From contig CAZWLA010000018.1 of the NCBI GenBank assembly GCA_964633845.1, forward strand, positions 1 to 27,622: DNA of 27,622 nucleotides, in the 5' to 3' direction. Of this stretch, positions 15,275 through 23,581 are shown piece after piece. The notes under the pieces are model-generated. The model did no database searches and was not told the origin of the DNA. It saw only the letters and a program-made list of their open reading frames with translations. Each line of letters opens with the position of its first letter. The stretch's first letter is position 1. This DNA comes from JADHTT01 sp964633845. Lineage in GTDB: Bacteria; Campylobacterota; Campylobacteria; Campylobacterales; Arcobacteraceae. The position numbers and the translations under genes are program-made.

Positions 15275-15735
15275 TGAATATTAATTACTATGTACCTACT
15301 GTAAAAGATATTCCAAATATGCAAAATCTTGTAAAAGATGAAGTTGAAAGTGGAGTAATTTTACATAGGTCTAGTGATGAAATGGCTACTACAATTAGAT
15401 CATATGTATGTGTTACAATTGATGATGTACTAGCTGGTTTTGCAGCATTACACATACATAGTATTGATTTAGCTGAAGTAAGAAGCTTAATTGTTTTAGA
15501 AAAATTTCGTGGCTTATCTTTAGGTAAAGGTTTAGTGCAATATTGTTTAAAAGAAGCAAAAAGGCTTAATGTATCAACAGTTTTATCATTAACATATCAA
15601 AAAGAATTTTTTGAAAAATTAAATTTTAAAGAGATAGATAAAGAATCCTTACCTGAACATAAAATTTGGGCTGATTGCGTTAAATGTAAGCATTTCCCAG
15701 TATGTAATGAGACAGCTTTAACTATTAGCATATAG
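15274..15735 (+). CDS. argA: Short N-acetylglutamate synthase (ArgA-type GNAT)
   Basis: A 153-aa GNAT acetyltransferase without the amino-acid-kinase domain of classical ArgA. The acetyl-CoA loop is RGLSLGKGL (79-87), preceded by AEVRSLIVL. The C-terminus KIWADCVKCKHFPVCNE contains three cysteines (C135, C138, C144) and is, as I recall, typical of the short NAGS proteins used for arginine biosynthesis in organisms lacking full-length ArgA. It would acetylate glutamate with acetyl-CoA. It is coupled to engB by TAATG. The symbol is by analogy. Confidence 0.8.
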   Translation: MNINYYVPTVKDIPNMQNLVKDEVESGVILHRSSDEMATTIRSYVCVTIDDVLAGFAALHIHSIDLAEVRSLIVLEKFRGLSLGKGLVQYCLKEAKRLNVSTVLSLTYQKEFFEKLNFKEIDKESLPEHKIWADCVKCKHFPVCNETALTISI

Positions 15736-15750
15736 TAAGCCATTGTTGAA

Positions 15751-15756
15751 TATAAT
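15751..15756 (+). promoter_or_regulatory. -10 element (TATAAT) for the yfgM-bamB-coaX-hisG run
   Basis: TTGTTGAATATAATTAAT lies in the 62-bp gap after the acetyltransferase, 41 nt before the next ATG. A TAGG site precedes that ATG. It probably starts a new transcript covering the yfgM-like gene through the methyltransferase. Confidence 0.5.
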
Positions 15757-15797
15757 TAATAAAAATATGATAAATAAATTAAATAGATAGGTAAAAA

Positions 15798-16361
15798 ATG
15801 AGTTTAAAAGAAAATGTAGACTATATCAAACAAGAGATTGGTACTGAAGAAAAGTTTTTAGAAGGCTTTGTTAAATTTGAAAGAATTTATAAAAAATATA
15901 AATTTGTTATTATTGCATCAACAGTATCAATATTATTATTAGTAGTAGGTATTTATACAAAAAATTACTTTGATAATGCTAATAAATTAAAAGCTAATGA
16001 AGCATACAATAAACTTATTGCTAACCCAAGTGATACGGTTGCATTAGCAATATTAAAAGAGACAAATACAAAGCTTTATAATATTATTACATTAAAAGAT
16101 GGATCTAAAATAGAGACTTCTTTTTTAGGAGAGCTAGCAGCTTATTCAAAAGCTATTCAAGAATCAAATATAAAAAATCTTGATAGTTTAATTATGAATC
16201 CAGAATTTATTTTAAAAGAGTATGCTATATTTAATAAAGCATTATTGCAAGCTAAAAATGGTGAATACAAAGCTTCAAAAGAAACACTTAATCTTATTCC
16301 TAAAGATTCTCAAGTTTCAAAATTGTCTGATTCATTAAAACATTATCTAATTACAAAATAG
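15798..16361 (+). CDS. YfgM-like tail of the BamB operon, single-pass membrane protein
   Basis: A 187-aa protein with a cytosolic N-terminus (ENVDYIKQEIGTEEKFLEGF), one membrane helix (residues about 35-57, FVIIASTVSILLLVVGIY) and a helical periplasmic part (ANEAYNKLIANPSDTVAL, ALLQAKNGEYKASKETLNLI) resembling degenerate TPR repeats. E. coli YfgM has the same layout, acts as a periplasmic chaperone linked to SecYEG and sits before bamB; here too a BamB-like lipoprotein gene follows after 7 nt. The assignment rests on layout and synteny. Confidence 0.65.
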   Translation: MSLKENVDYIKQEIGTEEKFLEGFVKFERIYKKYKFVIIASTVSILLLVVGIYTKNYFDNANKLKANEAYNKLIANPSDTVALAILKETNTKLYNIITLKDGSKIETSFLGELAAYSKAIQESNIKNLDSLIMNPEFILKEYAIFNKALLQAKNGEYKASKETLNLIPKDSQVSKLSDSLKHYLITK

Positions 16362-16368
16362 GAAACTT

Positions 16369-17346
16369 ATGAAATATATTATTACGCTTTTTATTGCATT
16401 ACTTACTTTCTCTGGGTGTTCATCAAAAAAACATTTTGAACCATCAAATGTGATAGATGAAATTAATCTATCTGTTAGTAATATGAGTGACTCTATTAAG
16501 TCTTTTAAATTAGATAGCGGTGTTTCATTAAAAGATGGTACAGTAATTACTAAAGAGGGTAAATTGGATCAAAAACTATCTAATGGCTTTAATATACTAA
16601 ATTATAATGATAATAAAGTTATTGCAGTAAATAATAATACTATTTTATTAGATAATGATAAAATAACTTTTTCAAATGAAGCTGTAGCTGCTACTTTGAA
16701 AAATAATATTTTAGCAATAGTATTTATTGATAATTCTATTGCTATGTATGATGTTGCATCAAAGAAGATTGTATTTAAAGATTATTATGATCATTCATTT
16801 CTGAATGATATTAAAATTGCTAATCCCTATTTTATGGATGACGTGATTCTTTTTCCAACACTTGATGGTAAAGTTGTTGTAGTTGATGTAAATTCTAAAA
16901 AAGTAATAAGAAATATAGTAGTTAGCAGTGATGGTGATATAAAAAACATTATCTATATGGGTGTAATAAGTGATACTTTTATTGCAGCAACAAATAACAA
17001 AATATTGTCTTTGGGTTCAGGTAATGTAAAAACAGAAGATTTTGATATTAGTTCTATTGTTATATCTAAAAGCAATATTTATATATCGACTATTGATGGT
17101 AAGATAATTAAATTAGATAGTTCACTAAATGAGCTTGGATCTAAAAAGTACAAGTTTGCTAAAATTTTTGCTATGGTTCATACTGATGGTTATATATATG
17201 CATTAGAGTCTGAAGGTTATATAATAGCTATTGATGATACATTTTCAAAAGATACAGTATATGAATTTGAATTTGATAACAAAGAATATGCTATTGCAGT
17301 AGGTGATACAATATTCTTTGATAATAAATATATAGAGATAAAATAA
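16369..17346 (+). CDS. BamB-like beta-propeller lipoprotein
   Basis: A 325-aa lipoprotein with a lipobox LTFSGC (Cys17). The remainder is a series of roughly 40-residue beta repeats ending in hydrophobic strands, as in PQQ-type propellers: LDGKVVVVDVNSKKVIRNIV, TIDGKIIKLDSSLNELG and SEGYIIAIDDTFSK. BamB is an accessory lipoprotein of the BAM outer-membrane insertion complex. The BamB role is inferred from the repeat type, the lipobox and the upstream YfgM-like gene. It is shorter than E. coli BamB (about 390 aa). Confidence 0.7.
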   Translation: MKYIITLFIALLTFSGCSSKKHFEPSNVIDEINLSVSNMSDSIKSFKLDSGVSLKDGTVITKEGKLDQKLSNGFNILNYNDNKVIAVNNNTILLDNDKITFSNEAVAATLKNNILAIVFIDNSIAMYDVASKKIVFKDYYDHSFLNDIKIANPYFMDDVILFPTLDGKVVVVDVNSKKVIRNIVVSSDGDIKNIIYMGVISDTFIAATNNKILSLGSGNVKTEDFDISSIVISKSNIYISTIDGKIIKLDSSLNELGSKKYKFAKIFAMVHTDGYIYALESEGYIIAIDDTFSKDTVYEFEFDNKEYAIAVGDTIFFDNKYIEIK

Positions 17347-17347
17347 A

Positions 17348-17680
17348 CTGAAAACATTAATTAACTTTCTAAACTCTAAAGATATATTTTTTGAATCGTG
17401 CGTAGAGATATCACCTAGAGAGTTAAAATCAAGAAAAAAAATAAAAATATACGATTCTTTAGATATTAGAAAAAAATATTGTTCTGTATTTATTATAGAA
17501 GCTAAAAGTAGATTTCTTATGAAAAATGCTCAAGACCTTATAGTACTATGTGCTGAGTTAATTTCACATAAAGAGCATAACTATAAATACAAATATTTAA
17601 TCATATCCTCACCTGTATGCAGTAAGGCTGAAAAGTTATTAAAAGAGAATAATTGGAAAGTATTTAAAGGTAGTTTGTAG
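17348..17680 (+). CDS. Unannotated 110-aa protein with a CTG start, unknown function
   Basis: The stretch between the BamB-like gene and coaX holds one open frame of about 110 codons that ends TAG directly before the coaX ATG. It has no ATG, GTG or TTG near its beginning; the frame opens at 17342 and the only usual-type candidate is CTG at 17348, with GAG about 10 nt upstream. The product begins LKTLINFLNSKDIFFESCVE, has a basic stretch (ELKSRKKIKIY), a strand CSVFIIEAKSRFLM, a helix KNAQDLIVLCAELI, and then YLIISSPVCSKAEKLL and a C-terminal NWKVFKGSL. It reads as a normal alpha/beta protein with three cysteines, not as random translation. I do not recognise the family. Confidence 0.7.
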   Translation: MKTLINFLNSKDIFFESCVEISPRELKSRKKIKIYDSLDIRKKYCSVFIIEAKSRFLMKNAQDLIVLCAELISHKEHNYKYKYLIISSPVCSKAEKLLKENNWKVFKGSL

Positions 17681-18304
17681 ATGATATTGTGTGATATTGG
17701 AAATACAACATTTCATTTTAAATATGAAAATCAAGATTTTAGAATATCTCATCAAGAGAAGCTTCCTAAACTAAGTGGCAAAATATATTTTATCAGTGTT
17801 AATCAAAAGGGAACAAAAAAGCTTTTAGATCAATATCCTAATGCAATAAATATAGAAAATATTTTAGAGTTTAAAACAAAATATAAAGGGATGGGTATTG
17901 ATAGAAAAATAGCATCTTTAAATATTAATGATGGTGTTATAGTTGATGCAGGAAGTGCAATAACTGTAGATATTGTGAAACAAGGTAAGCATGAGGGTGG
18001 ATTTATATTGCCTGGATTACAATCTTATAAGAGTATATATCCTCAAATATCTAAAGAGTTAAGTTTTAATTTTGATAATAATATTTCATTAGACAATATA
18101 CCTCTTAATACTAACGATGCTATCAACTATGCTATCTTTCAATCAATTATATTACCTATAAAAAATGTATTAAAAAATATACCAATAATATTTACAGGTG
18201 GTGATGGAGAAATATTATCTAAATATTTTAAAAATTCAATCTATAATGAAAATCTAATTTTTGATAATATTAAACTACTATTAGATAGAATGCCACAAAG
18301 ATAG
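17681..18304 (+). CDS. coaX: Type III pantothenate kinase
   Basis: The first step of CoA synthesis. It has 207 aa, close to the short CoaX of Helicobacter and relatives. ASKHA-fold motifs: the phosphate-1 loop MILCDIGNTTFHF (D5, N8, T9), YKGMGIDRKIASL for pantothenate binding, IVDAGSAITVDIV as the second phosphate loop, GGFILPGLQSYK, and the adenosine loop FTGGDGEIL. Type III enzymes need a monovalent cation and are not inhibited by CoA. Its ATG follows the TAG of the hidden 110-aa gene without a gap. Confidence 0.95.
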   Translation: MILCDIGNTTFHFKYENQDFRISHQEKLPKLSGKIYFISVNQKGTKKLLDQYPNAINIENILEFKTKYKGMGIDRKIASLNINDGVIVDAGSAITVDIVKQGKHEGGFILPGLQSYKSIYPQISKELSFNFDNNISLDNIPLNTNDAINYAIFQSIILPIKNVLKNIPIIFTGGDGEILSKYFKNSIYNENLIFDNIKLLLDRMPQR

Positions 18305-18323
18305 TAAATAAAAGGGATTATAG

Positions 18324-18932
18324 ATGCTAACAATTGCATTACCAAAAGGTAGAATTGCTGAAGAAACTTTAGAGAAATTTGAGAAAGCATTTAATGAAAA
18401 ATTTGTTTTTGAAGATAGAAAATTAATTTTAGAAAAAGCTGGTTTTACATTTTTAAATGTTAGAAATCAAGATGTACCAACTTATGTAATGCATGGTGCA
18501 GCAGATTTAGGTGTAGTTGGACTGGATGTATTAGCAGAAAAAGAATATGATCTTATAAAACTTCTAGATCTTGAAATAGGTAAGTGTAAAGTATCTATTG
18601 GATTAAAGGCTGGAACTAAACTTGACTGGACAAAATCTGAAATAAAAGTTGCTACAAAGCATGTAAATATTGCAAAAGGTTTCTTTGAGAAAAAAGCTAT
18701 GGCAGTTGATATTGTAAAATTATATGGTTCAATAGAATTAGCTCCTCTTGTTGGATTATCTGATTGTATTGTTGATATTGTAGAGACTGGTGCAACAATG
18801 AAACAAAATGGTTTAGAAGTTGGTGATACTATTATGGAAACTTCAGCACACTTAATTGCAAATAAAAACTCATTTTATATTAAAAAAGATGAGATTTTAA
18901 ATATTAAAGAGAAGATACAGGAAGTTTTATAG
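18324..18932 (+). CDS. hisG: ATP phosphoribosyltransferase, short catalytic form
   Basis: The first and committed step of histidine biosynthesis (ATP plus PRPP). It has 202 aa, the short HisG_S type without the C-terminal regulatory domain; such enzymes need the HisRS-like partner HisZ, which is not in this window. Motifs: MLTIALPKGRIAEETLE, HGAADLGVVGLDVLAE, and the PRPP loop in LSDCIVDIVETGATMKQNGL. It has an AAGGG site 7-8 nt upstream of the ATG. Confidence 0.97.
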   Translation: MLTIALPKGRIAEETLEKFEKAFNEKFVFEDRKLILEKAGFTFLNVRNQDVPTYVMHGAADLGVVGLDVLAEKEYDLIKLLDLEIGKCKVSIGLKAGTKLDWTKSEIKVATKHVNIAKGFFEKKAMAVDIVKLYGSIELAPLVGLSDCIVDIVETGATMKQNGLEVGDTIMETSAHLIANKNSFYIKKDEILNIKEKIQEVL

Positions 18933-18934
18933 TT

Positions 18935-19633
18935 TTGAATGGATTGGATCTTTATTCAAAAATTGAATGTTATCTTGACTTTGAAGAAGAAGTTAGAGAG
19001 TTACATAAATATTTTTTAATACAGTTACTTGAAAAAGAGATAAAAGATGTACTTGATATTGGTTGTGGTCAAGGTGAATTACTAGAGATACTTAATTTGA
19101 ATAAAATTAATGGATTTGGTATAGATTTAAGTCAAATACAAATTGACTTTGCTGTGCAAAGAGGTGTTGATGCACAATGTATTGATCTTTGTAAAGTAGA
19201 TAAAAAATTCAAATGTGCTACTGCTACATTTGATGTTCTTAATTATATTCCCAAAAAAGATTTACTAAATTTTTTAAAGTGTACGAATGATGTTTTAGAA
19301 GATGGTGGATATTTTATTTTTGATATCAATTCATTATTTGGATTTGAAGAAGTTGCAGTAGGCTCTTTAAGTATAGATACAGATGAAAAGTTTATAAATG
19401 TTGATGCTAATTTTGATGGTAATAGCCTAATAACTGATATTACACTATTTAATAAGCTTGAAGATGATACGTATAAAAAAGAACAGGGCTATATTGAGCA
19501 ATATTTTCATAATGAAAAAACACTAAAAAAACTTTTAAAAGATGCTGGATTTAAAATAGAAAAAATAGATAAGTTCAATTTGCATAGTCAAGATGAAGCA
19601 GACAAATTAATATATACTTGTATAAAGTTATAA
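18935..19633 (+). CDS. Class I SAM-dependent methyltransferase
   Basis: A 232-aa Rossmann methyltransferase. Motif I is VLDIGCGQGE (39-48), with the acidic end of strand 2 in GFGIDLSQIQ, motif IV around ATATFDVLNYI, and the C-terminal LLKDAGFKIEKIDKFN typical of small-molecule methyltransferases. The substrate cannot be inferred. The start is a TTG at 18935, two bases after the hisG stop, with AGGAAG about 10 nt upstream; a nearby ATG at 18939 is out of frame. Its last 6 nt overlap the end of the convergent nnr gene. Confidence 0.85.
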   Translation: MNGLDLYSKIECYLDFEEEVRELHKYFLIQLLEKEIKDVLDIGCGQGELLEILNLNKINGFGIDLSQIQIDFAVQRGVDAQCIDLCKVDKKFKCATATFDVLNYIPKKDLLNFLKCTNDVLEDGGYFIFDINSLFGFEEVAVGSLSIDTDEKFINVDANFDGNSLITDITLFNKLEDDTYKKEQGYIEQYFHNEKTLKKLLKDAGFKIEKIDKFNLHSQDEADKLIYTCIKL

Positions 19634-21022
19634 TTTTTTAATATTATCTATTAACTCTTCAGGTGTTAATGAATAGTTATTACCTGTATAATTATTTGAA
19701 GCTATTGTGTGAGCTAAACTTCCATTAACAGCAGCATTCAGTGCTGTATATCCTTGAGCTAATAAAGATCCAATTAATCCGGCTAATACATCACCTGTAC
19801 CACCTTTACTTAATCTTGAACTACCTAGAGTATTGATATATACTTTGGAATTATTAGCAATTAATACATTTACACCTTTTAATAAGATTGTAATATTTGG
19901 ATATCTTTTTGTAAATAATTCAAGGTAATAAAATCTATTATTTTGTAATGTCTCAATATTTATATTATCTATATTGCATAGTTTTAATAATGAACAAAAC
20001 TCTTTAGGATGAGGGGTTAAAACTATATTTGAATTATCTAAGAGTTTCAATATTTTTGTATTATAAAACAGATCAGCATCTATTACTTTTGCTATAGTAT
20101 TATCTAATATTTTTGAGTTTATTTTTTTACCTAGTCCCATACCCATACATATTGCACTGGTATTTTCTGGTATTTTCTTATTTTGCATAATAGAATTTTT
20201 TATTTTTTTTATTGGTCTTTTTGAAATTACTGTGATTAACCCAGATCCAAATGCAAAGCCAGCTTCAGCACACAGCAAAGATGCACCTTGCTTTTCTCCA
20301 CTTAATACAGCTAAATGACCAAAAGTACCTTTATTTGCTATCTTATTATCTCGAAGAGGAAGAGTCAAGTCTTTTTTTTCTAATAGAAAATAATCTGAAT
20401 CATTTTCATAAATATCTCTTTGAATTCCTAAGTTTGCAACTTTTATTTTTCCAACATATTGTTTTACATTATCTGTAAAAAGTGATTTTTTTAATGCACC
20501 CATTGTAATTGTTGTATCTGCATTAAAACATATTGGAGATATTTGCCCTTGATTATTAATACCACTTGGAATATCACAGGCTAGTTTGTAGCAATCTATT
20601 TTATTTAATTGTTTTATAATATTTATACTTGTTTGATTTAGTGGTCTTGATAAACCAGAACCAAATAAACAATCAACGATTAAAGAATAGTGACCTTTTA
20701 AATTTGAAATATTTTTTACAATATTTATACCAAGCAAATTTACACGTTTTAGTTGTACTTTGGCAATATCTGTTTTAACTCCAAATGGAATATATAATTT
20801 TACATTGTATTTACCGAATAATAGTCTAGCCAATGCAATGCCATCTGCACCATTATTACCATTACCACATACTATTAAAATTGTAGAATTAACTTTGAAT
20901 TTTTTTTCTATAAATCTAAGTATAGAATCAGCAGCATGTTCCATAAGTATATCTTCACTTAAACCATACTGCTCATAACATCTTTTATCAAGAGAATTAA
21001 CTTCATTAAAAACTTTTTTCAT
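19628..21022 (-). CDS. nnr: Bifunctional NAD(P)H-hydrate epimerase / ADP-dependent NAD(P)H-hydrate dehydratase
   Basis: Repairs hydrated NAD(P)H: the N-terminal YjeF_N domain epimerises the hydrate and the C-terminal ribokinase-like domain dehydrates it. It has 464 aa. N-domain: LMEHAADSI, VCGNGNNGADGIALARLL, DCLFGSGLSRPL and CDIPSGINNQGQI. C-domain: NKGTFGHLAVLSGEKQGAS, AICMGMGLGK, VLTPHPKEF and the catalytic SKGGTGDVLAGLIGSLLAQG. It has an AAGGA site before the ATG. It is the last gene of the minus-strand run and overlaps the convergent methyltransferase by 6 nt, so no terminator fits between them. Confidence 0.96.
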   Translation of the reverse strand: MKKVFNEVNSLDKRCYEQYGLSEDILMEHAADSILRFIEKKFKVNSTILIVCGNGNNGADGIALARLLFGKYNVKLYIPFGVKTDIAKVQLKRVNLLGINIVKNISNLKGHYSLIVDCLFGSGLSRPLNQTSINIIKQLNKIDCYKLACDIPSGINNQGQISPICFNADTTITMGALKKSLFTDNVKQYVGKIKVANLGIQRDIYENDSDYFLLEKKDLTLPLRDNKIANKGTFGHLAVLSGEKQGASLLCAEAGFAFGSGLITVISKRPIKKIKNSIMQNKKIPENTSAICMGMGLGKKINSKILDNTIAKVIDADLFYNTKILKLLDNSNIVLTPHPKEFCSLLKLCNIDNINIETLQNNRFYYLELFTKRYPNITILLKGVNVLIANNSKVYINTLGSSRLSKGGTGDVLAGLIGSLLAQGYTALNAAVNGSLAHTIASNNYTGNNYSLTPEELIDNIKKL

Positions 21023-21038
21023 AGTAAGAGTTCCTTTT

Positions 21039-22223
21039 TTAATTAAACTTTTTTAATAATAATGGTGGAATTATTGTAGTGACAATTATTACAAATATTA
21101 GCATTGCATAGATCTCATTTGGTAGGACTCCAGCCTGTCTGCCCATTTCCGCAAAAATAAGACCAACTTCTCCTCTAGGTACCATAGATATACCAATAAT
21201 AATATTGTTTTTTAATGATTTTTGGTAAACAAAAAAAGCACCAATAAACTTTGTGATGAATGCAATTAATATAAATGTTATTGCCATAATCCAAAAATCA
21301 TATGAACTAAAATCTATAATACTAAGATCAACAGAAAGCCCAACCATTACAAAGAATATTGGAGTAAAAAGTTGAATAATTGGTGTCATCTCATTTTGTA
21401 CATTTTTTAGTAGTGTATGGTTAGCTTGTAATAGTGTTCCAAATGGTAAAAAGAATCTTCTTGATAATGCTACGCCTGCGGCAAAAGAACCTAGAATTGC
21501 TGGTGCACCTATAAGATGTGAAAGATAAGAGAATAATAAAATAAGTGTGATAATAATTGTAGGTATATATCCAGGAACTAGATGTTTGTCATGATAATTA
21601 TGTATAAAACTTGACATTGTCTTTGCAAGAATAGGAGCAAGCACTAAGAATAATAATACCATAGCAGTAACAGAAACAGTATGGTCAAAACTTATTTTAT
21701 TAGAAATAGAATAATCATAGATAAAAACTAATAGTAAAATACCTATAATATCATCAATCACAGCTGCCCCTATGATTATTTGTGCAGCATTGCTATTTTC
21801 TAAATGAATATCTTTTAAAACACGAATAGTAATACCAATACTTGTAGCTGTTAAAGTTCCACCTATAAAGAGTGAGATTACAGTTGATAGTTCAAAGAAG
21901 TAGAATGATGTGCTAAAGCCTATACTAAAAGGCAATATAATACCTGCTACTGCAACAACTAGTGATTTTTTACCTGCATCTTTTAGTCTTTTAAAATCTG
22001 TTTCTAATCCAACTTCAAATAAAAGTAAAATTACACCGATTTCTGCTAGTATTCTTAGTACTTCGTTTGGTTCTATGAGACCAAGTACTGATGATCCTAG
22101 AAGTATACCAGCAAATAGCTCTCCTAATACAGAGGGGATGTTAAATCTAGCAAATAGCTCACCTAAGATTCTTGCAGATATTAAAATAAGAAATAGTGAT
22201 AAGAAAAAACTATGTATATCCAT
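21039..22223 (-). CDS. CPA2-family cation:proton antiporter
   Basis: A 394-aa integral membrane protein with about 12 predicted helices and no RCK/TrkA-N regulatory domain. The N-terminal FNIPSVLGELFAGILLG and the ion-binding double aspartate (D157-D158 in GAAVIDDIIGI) are typical of CPA2 Na+/H+ or K+/H+ exchangers (KefB/NapA group). Other markers are LLLFEVGLETD and MVPRGEVGLIFAE. The ATG has no ribosome binding site; TATAAT on the minus strand (22231-22236) ends 7 nt before it, which suggests a leaderless mRNA in addition to any read-through from the SUI1-like gene 41 nt upstream. Confidence 0.94.
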   Translation of the reverse strand: MDIHSFFLSLFLILISARILGELFARFNIPSVLGELFAGILLGSSVLGLIEPNEVLRILAEIGVILLLFEVGLETDFKRLKDAGKKSLVVAVAGIILPFSIGFSTSFYFFELSTVISLFIGGTLTATSIGITIRVLKDIHLENSNAAQIIIGAAVIDDIIGILLLVFIYDYSISNKISFDHTVSVTAMVLLFLVLAPILAKTMSSFIHNYHDKHLVPGYIPTIIITLILLFSYLSHLIGAPAILGSFAAGVALSRRFFLPFGTLLQANHTLLKNVQNEMTPIIQLFTPIFFVMVGLSVDLSIIDFSSYDFWIMAITFILIAFITKFIGAFFVYQKSLKNNIIIGISMVPRGEVGLIFAEMGRQAGVLPNEIYAMLIFVIIVTTIIPPLLLKKFN

Positions 22224-22230
22224 AATAATT

Positions 22231-22236
22231 ATTATA
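22231..22236 (-). promoter_or_regulatory. -10 element (TATAAT) placed for a leaderless antiporter transcript
   Basis: The minus strand reads CCATATAATAATTATT directly followed by the antiporter ATG. A start 6-8 nt after the -10 box would fall on the start codon. The surrounding sequence is very AT-rich, so a chance match is possible. Confidence 0.4.
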
Positions 22237-22264
22237 TGGTAATTATTATTAAGAATTTAGTTTT

Positions 22265-22579
22265 TTACTTAAATTTCCATCCATCATTTTCTAAAATAGC
22301 TATAATTTTACTTTTTACATCACCTTGTAGCTCTATCCATTCATCTTTTATAGTGCCACCACAGGCTAATTTTGACTTTAAAAGTTTTAATACTGCTTTC
22401 TTTTCTTTGTCACTCATATAAAATCTACCTACTAAAGTTACAGGTTTACCTTTTCTTTTTTCAAATGTAAAAACTAATTGATGTTCATTTTTAGATATTT
22501 TTTCAAAACTTTTATCTTTTGATTTTAGTTTTCCAGTATCCCATGAATCACCATTTAAATTAGCACCCATTTTAAACAT
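22265..22579 (-). CDS. yciH: SUI1/YciH-family translation factor
   Basis: A 104-aa protein with a SUI1 (eIF1-like) domain in its C-terminal two thirds: RKGKPVTLVGRF, LLKSKLACGGTIKDEWIEL and the end QGDVKSKIIAILENDGWKFK. Bacterial YciH resembles eIF1 and affects start selection on non-canonical or leaderless messages. Its ATG directly follows the tsaD stop (0 nt gap). Confidence 0.93.
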   Translation of the reverse strand: MFKMGANLNGDSWDTGKLKSKDKSFEKISKNEHQLVFTFEKRKGKPVTLVGRFYMSDKEKKAVLKLLKSKLACGGTIKDEWIELQGDVKSKIIAILENDGWKFK

Positions 22580-23581
22580 CTAAAATCCTTTTACTCTTGT
22601 TTGTGTTTTTATTGCATTAAGATTGACAAAATCTTGTTGTTTGTATTGCTCAATTGCTACACGACCTATCATTGCAGCATTATCACTACAGTATTTTAAA
22701 TCTGCTAATAAAAGATGATCGCACCTAAACTCTTTAAGTAATTTGTCAATTTCTTCTCTTAGTTTTAAGTTTGCACTAGCTCCACCTACTATTGCAAATT
22801 GTGTAGGTGGATTTTGTTTAAAATACTTTTTTAATTTCATAGTAATATGTTTAATTGCTGCTTTTTGGAATGATGCACATATATCATATTTATCTTGAAG
22901 TGTTAACTTATCAAGCTCTCCTAGTTTTTCTATATGAACTCTAACTGCATTTTTAAGACCACTATAGCTAAACTCTATATGTGGAGATTGTCTTAATGGT
23001 ATTGGTAAATCAAATTTATCTTTATTGCCTTGAATAGCATATTTTTCTACTATAGGTCCACCTGGATATCCAAGACCAAGCATCTTTGCAACCTTATCAA
23101 AACTTTCTCCAAAACTATCATCCATAGTTTGGCCAATTATTTTTATATCATTTAATGATGTAGCTTCTATAATTTGAGTATGTCCACCTGATACAAGTAA
23201 AACTGTAGATGGTAAGGATATTTTCTTATCAATAAATAATGAATAAATATGACCCTTTAGATGATTTACAGAAATTAGTGGTAAATTTAGACTTAATGCT
23301 AGTGCTTGAGCCATTGTCACACCTTCTGTAAGTGTCAAGGAAAGTCCTGGATGTGTTGTCACAGCAATAGCTTTTAGATCTTTAAAGTATGGCTTGCATT
23401 CTTCAAGTATTTTTGGCAAAGCTGTAGCGTGTAATCTTGCAGCTAATTCTGGTACAACACCACCATATTTACTATGTTCAATCTCTTGAGATATTTTTTT
23501 ATGATAAAGTAATTTATTATTCTCAATAGATGTTATTGCAATTGAACTATCATCACAACTTGATTCTATACTAAGAATCAC
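22580..23581 (-). CDS. tsaD: tRNA N6-adenosine threonylcarbamoyltransferase
   Basis: Transfers the threonylcarbamoyl group to A37 of ANN-decoding tRNAs (t6A), with TsaB and TsaE. It has 333 aa from the GTG at 23581, matching the family length; the GTG has a strong GAGGAG site 7 nt upstream, whereas an ATG at 23620 would add a 13-residue tail absent from the family. Motifs: ILSIESSCDDSSIAI, the metal ligands H107 and H111 in NHLKGHIYSLF, LLVSGGHTQII, DSFGESFDKVAKMLGLGYPG, AIVGGASANLKLRE and the final metal Asp in CSDNAAMIG. It overlaps the hydrolase gene by 11 nt. Confidence 0.97.
   Translation of the reverse strand: MILSIESSCDDSSIAITSIENNKLLYHKKISQEIEHSKYGGVVPELAARLHATALPKILEECKPYFKDLKAIAVTTHPGLSLTLTEGVTMAQALALSLNLPLISVNHLKGHIYSLFIDKKISLPSTVLLVSGGHTQIIEATSLNDIKIIGQTMDDSFGESFDKVAKMLGLGYPGGPIVEKYAIQGNKDKFDLPIPLRQSPHIEFSYSGLKNAVRVHIEKLGELDKLTLQDKYDICASFQKAAIKHITMKLKKYFKQNPPTQFAIVGGASANLKLREEIDKLLKEFRCDHLLLADLKYCSDNAAMIGRVAIEQYKQQDFVNLNAIKTQTRVKGF

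Noticed and set aside
22222..22250. AATAATTA/TAATTATT inverted repeat upstream of the antiporter as a terminator or operator
   Set aside because: The stem is short, all A/T and without a T-tract; such repeats are expected by chance in this composition. The TATAAT reading is more economical.
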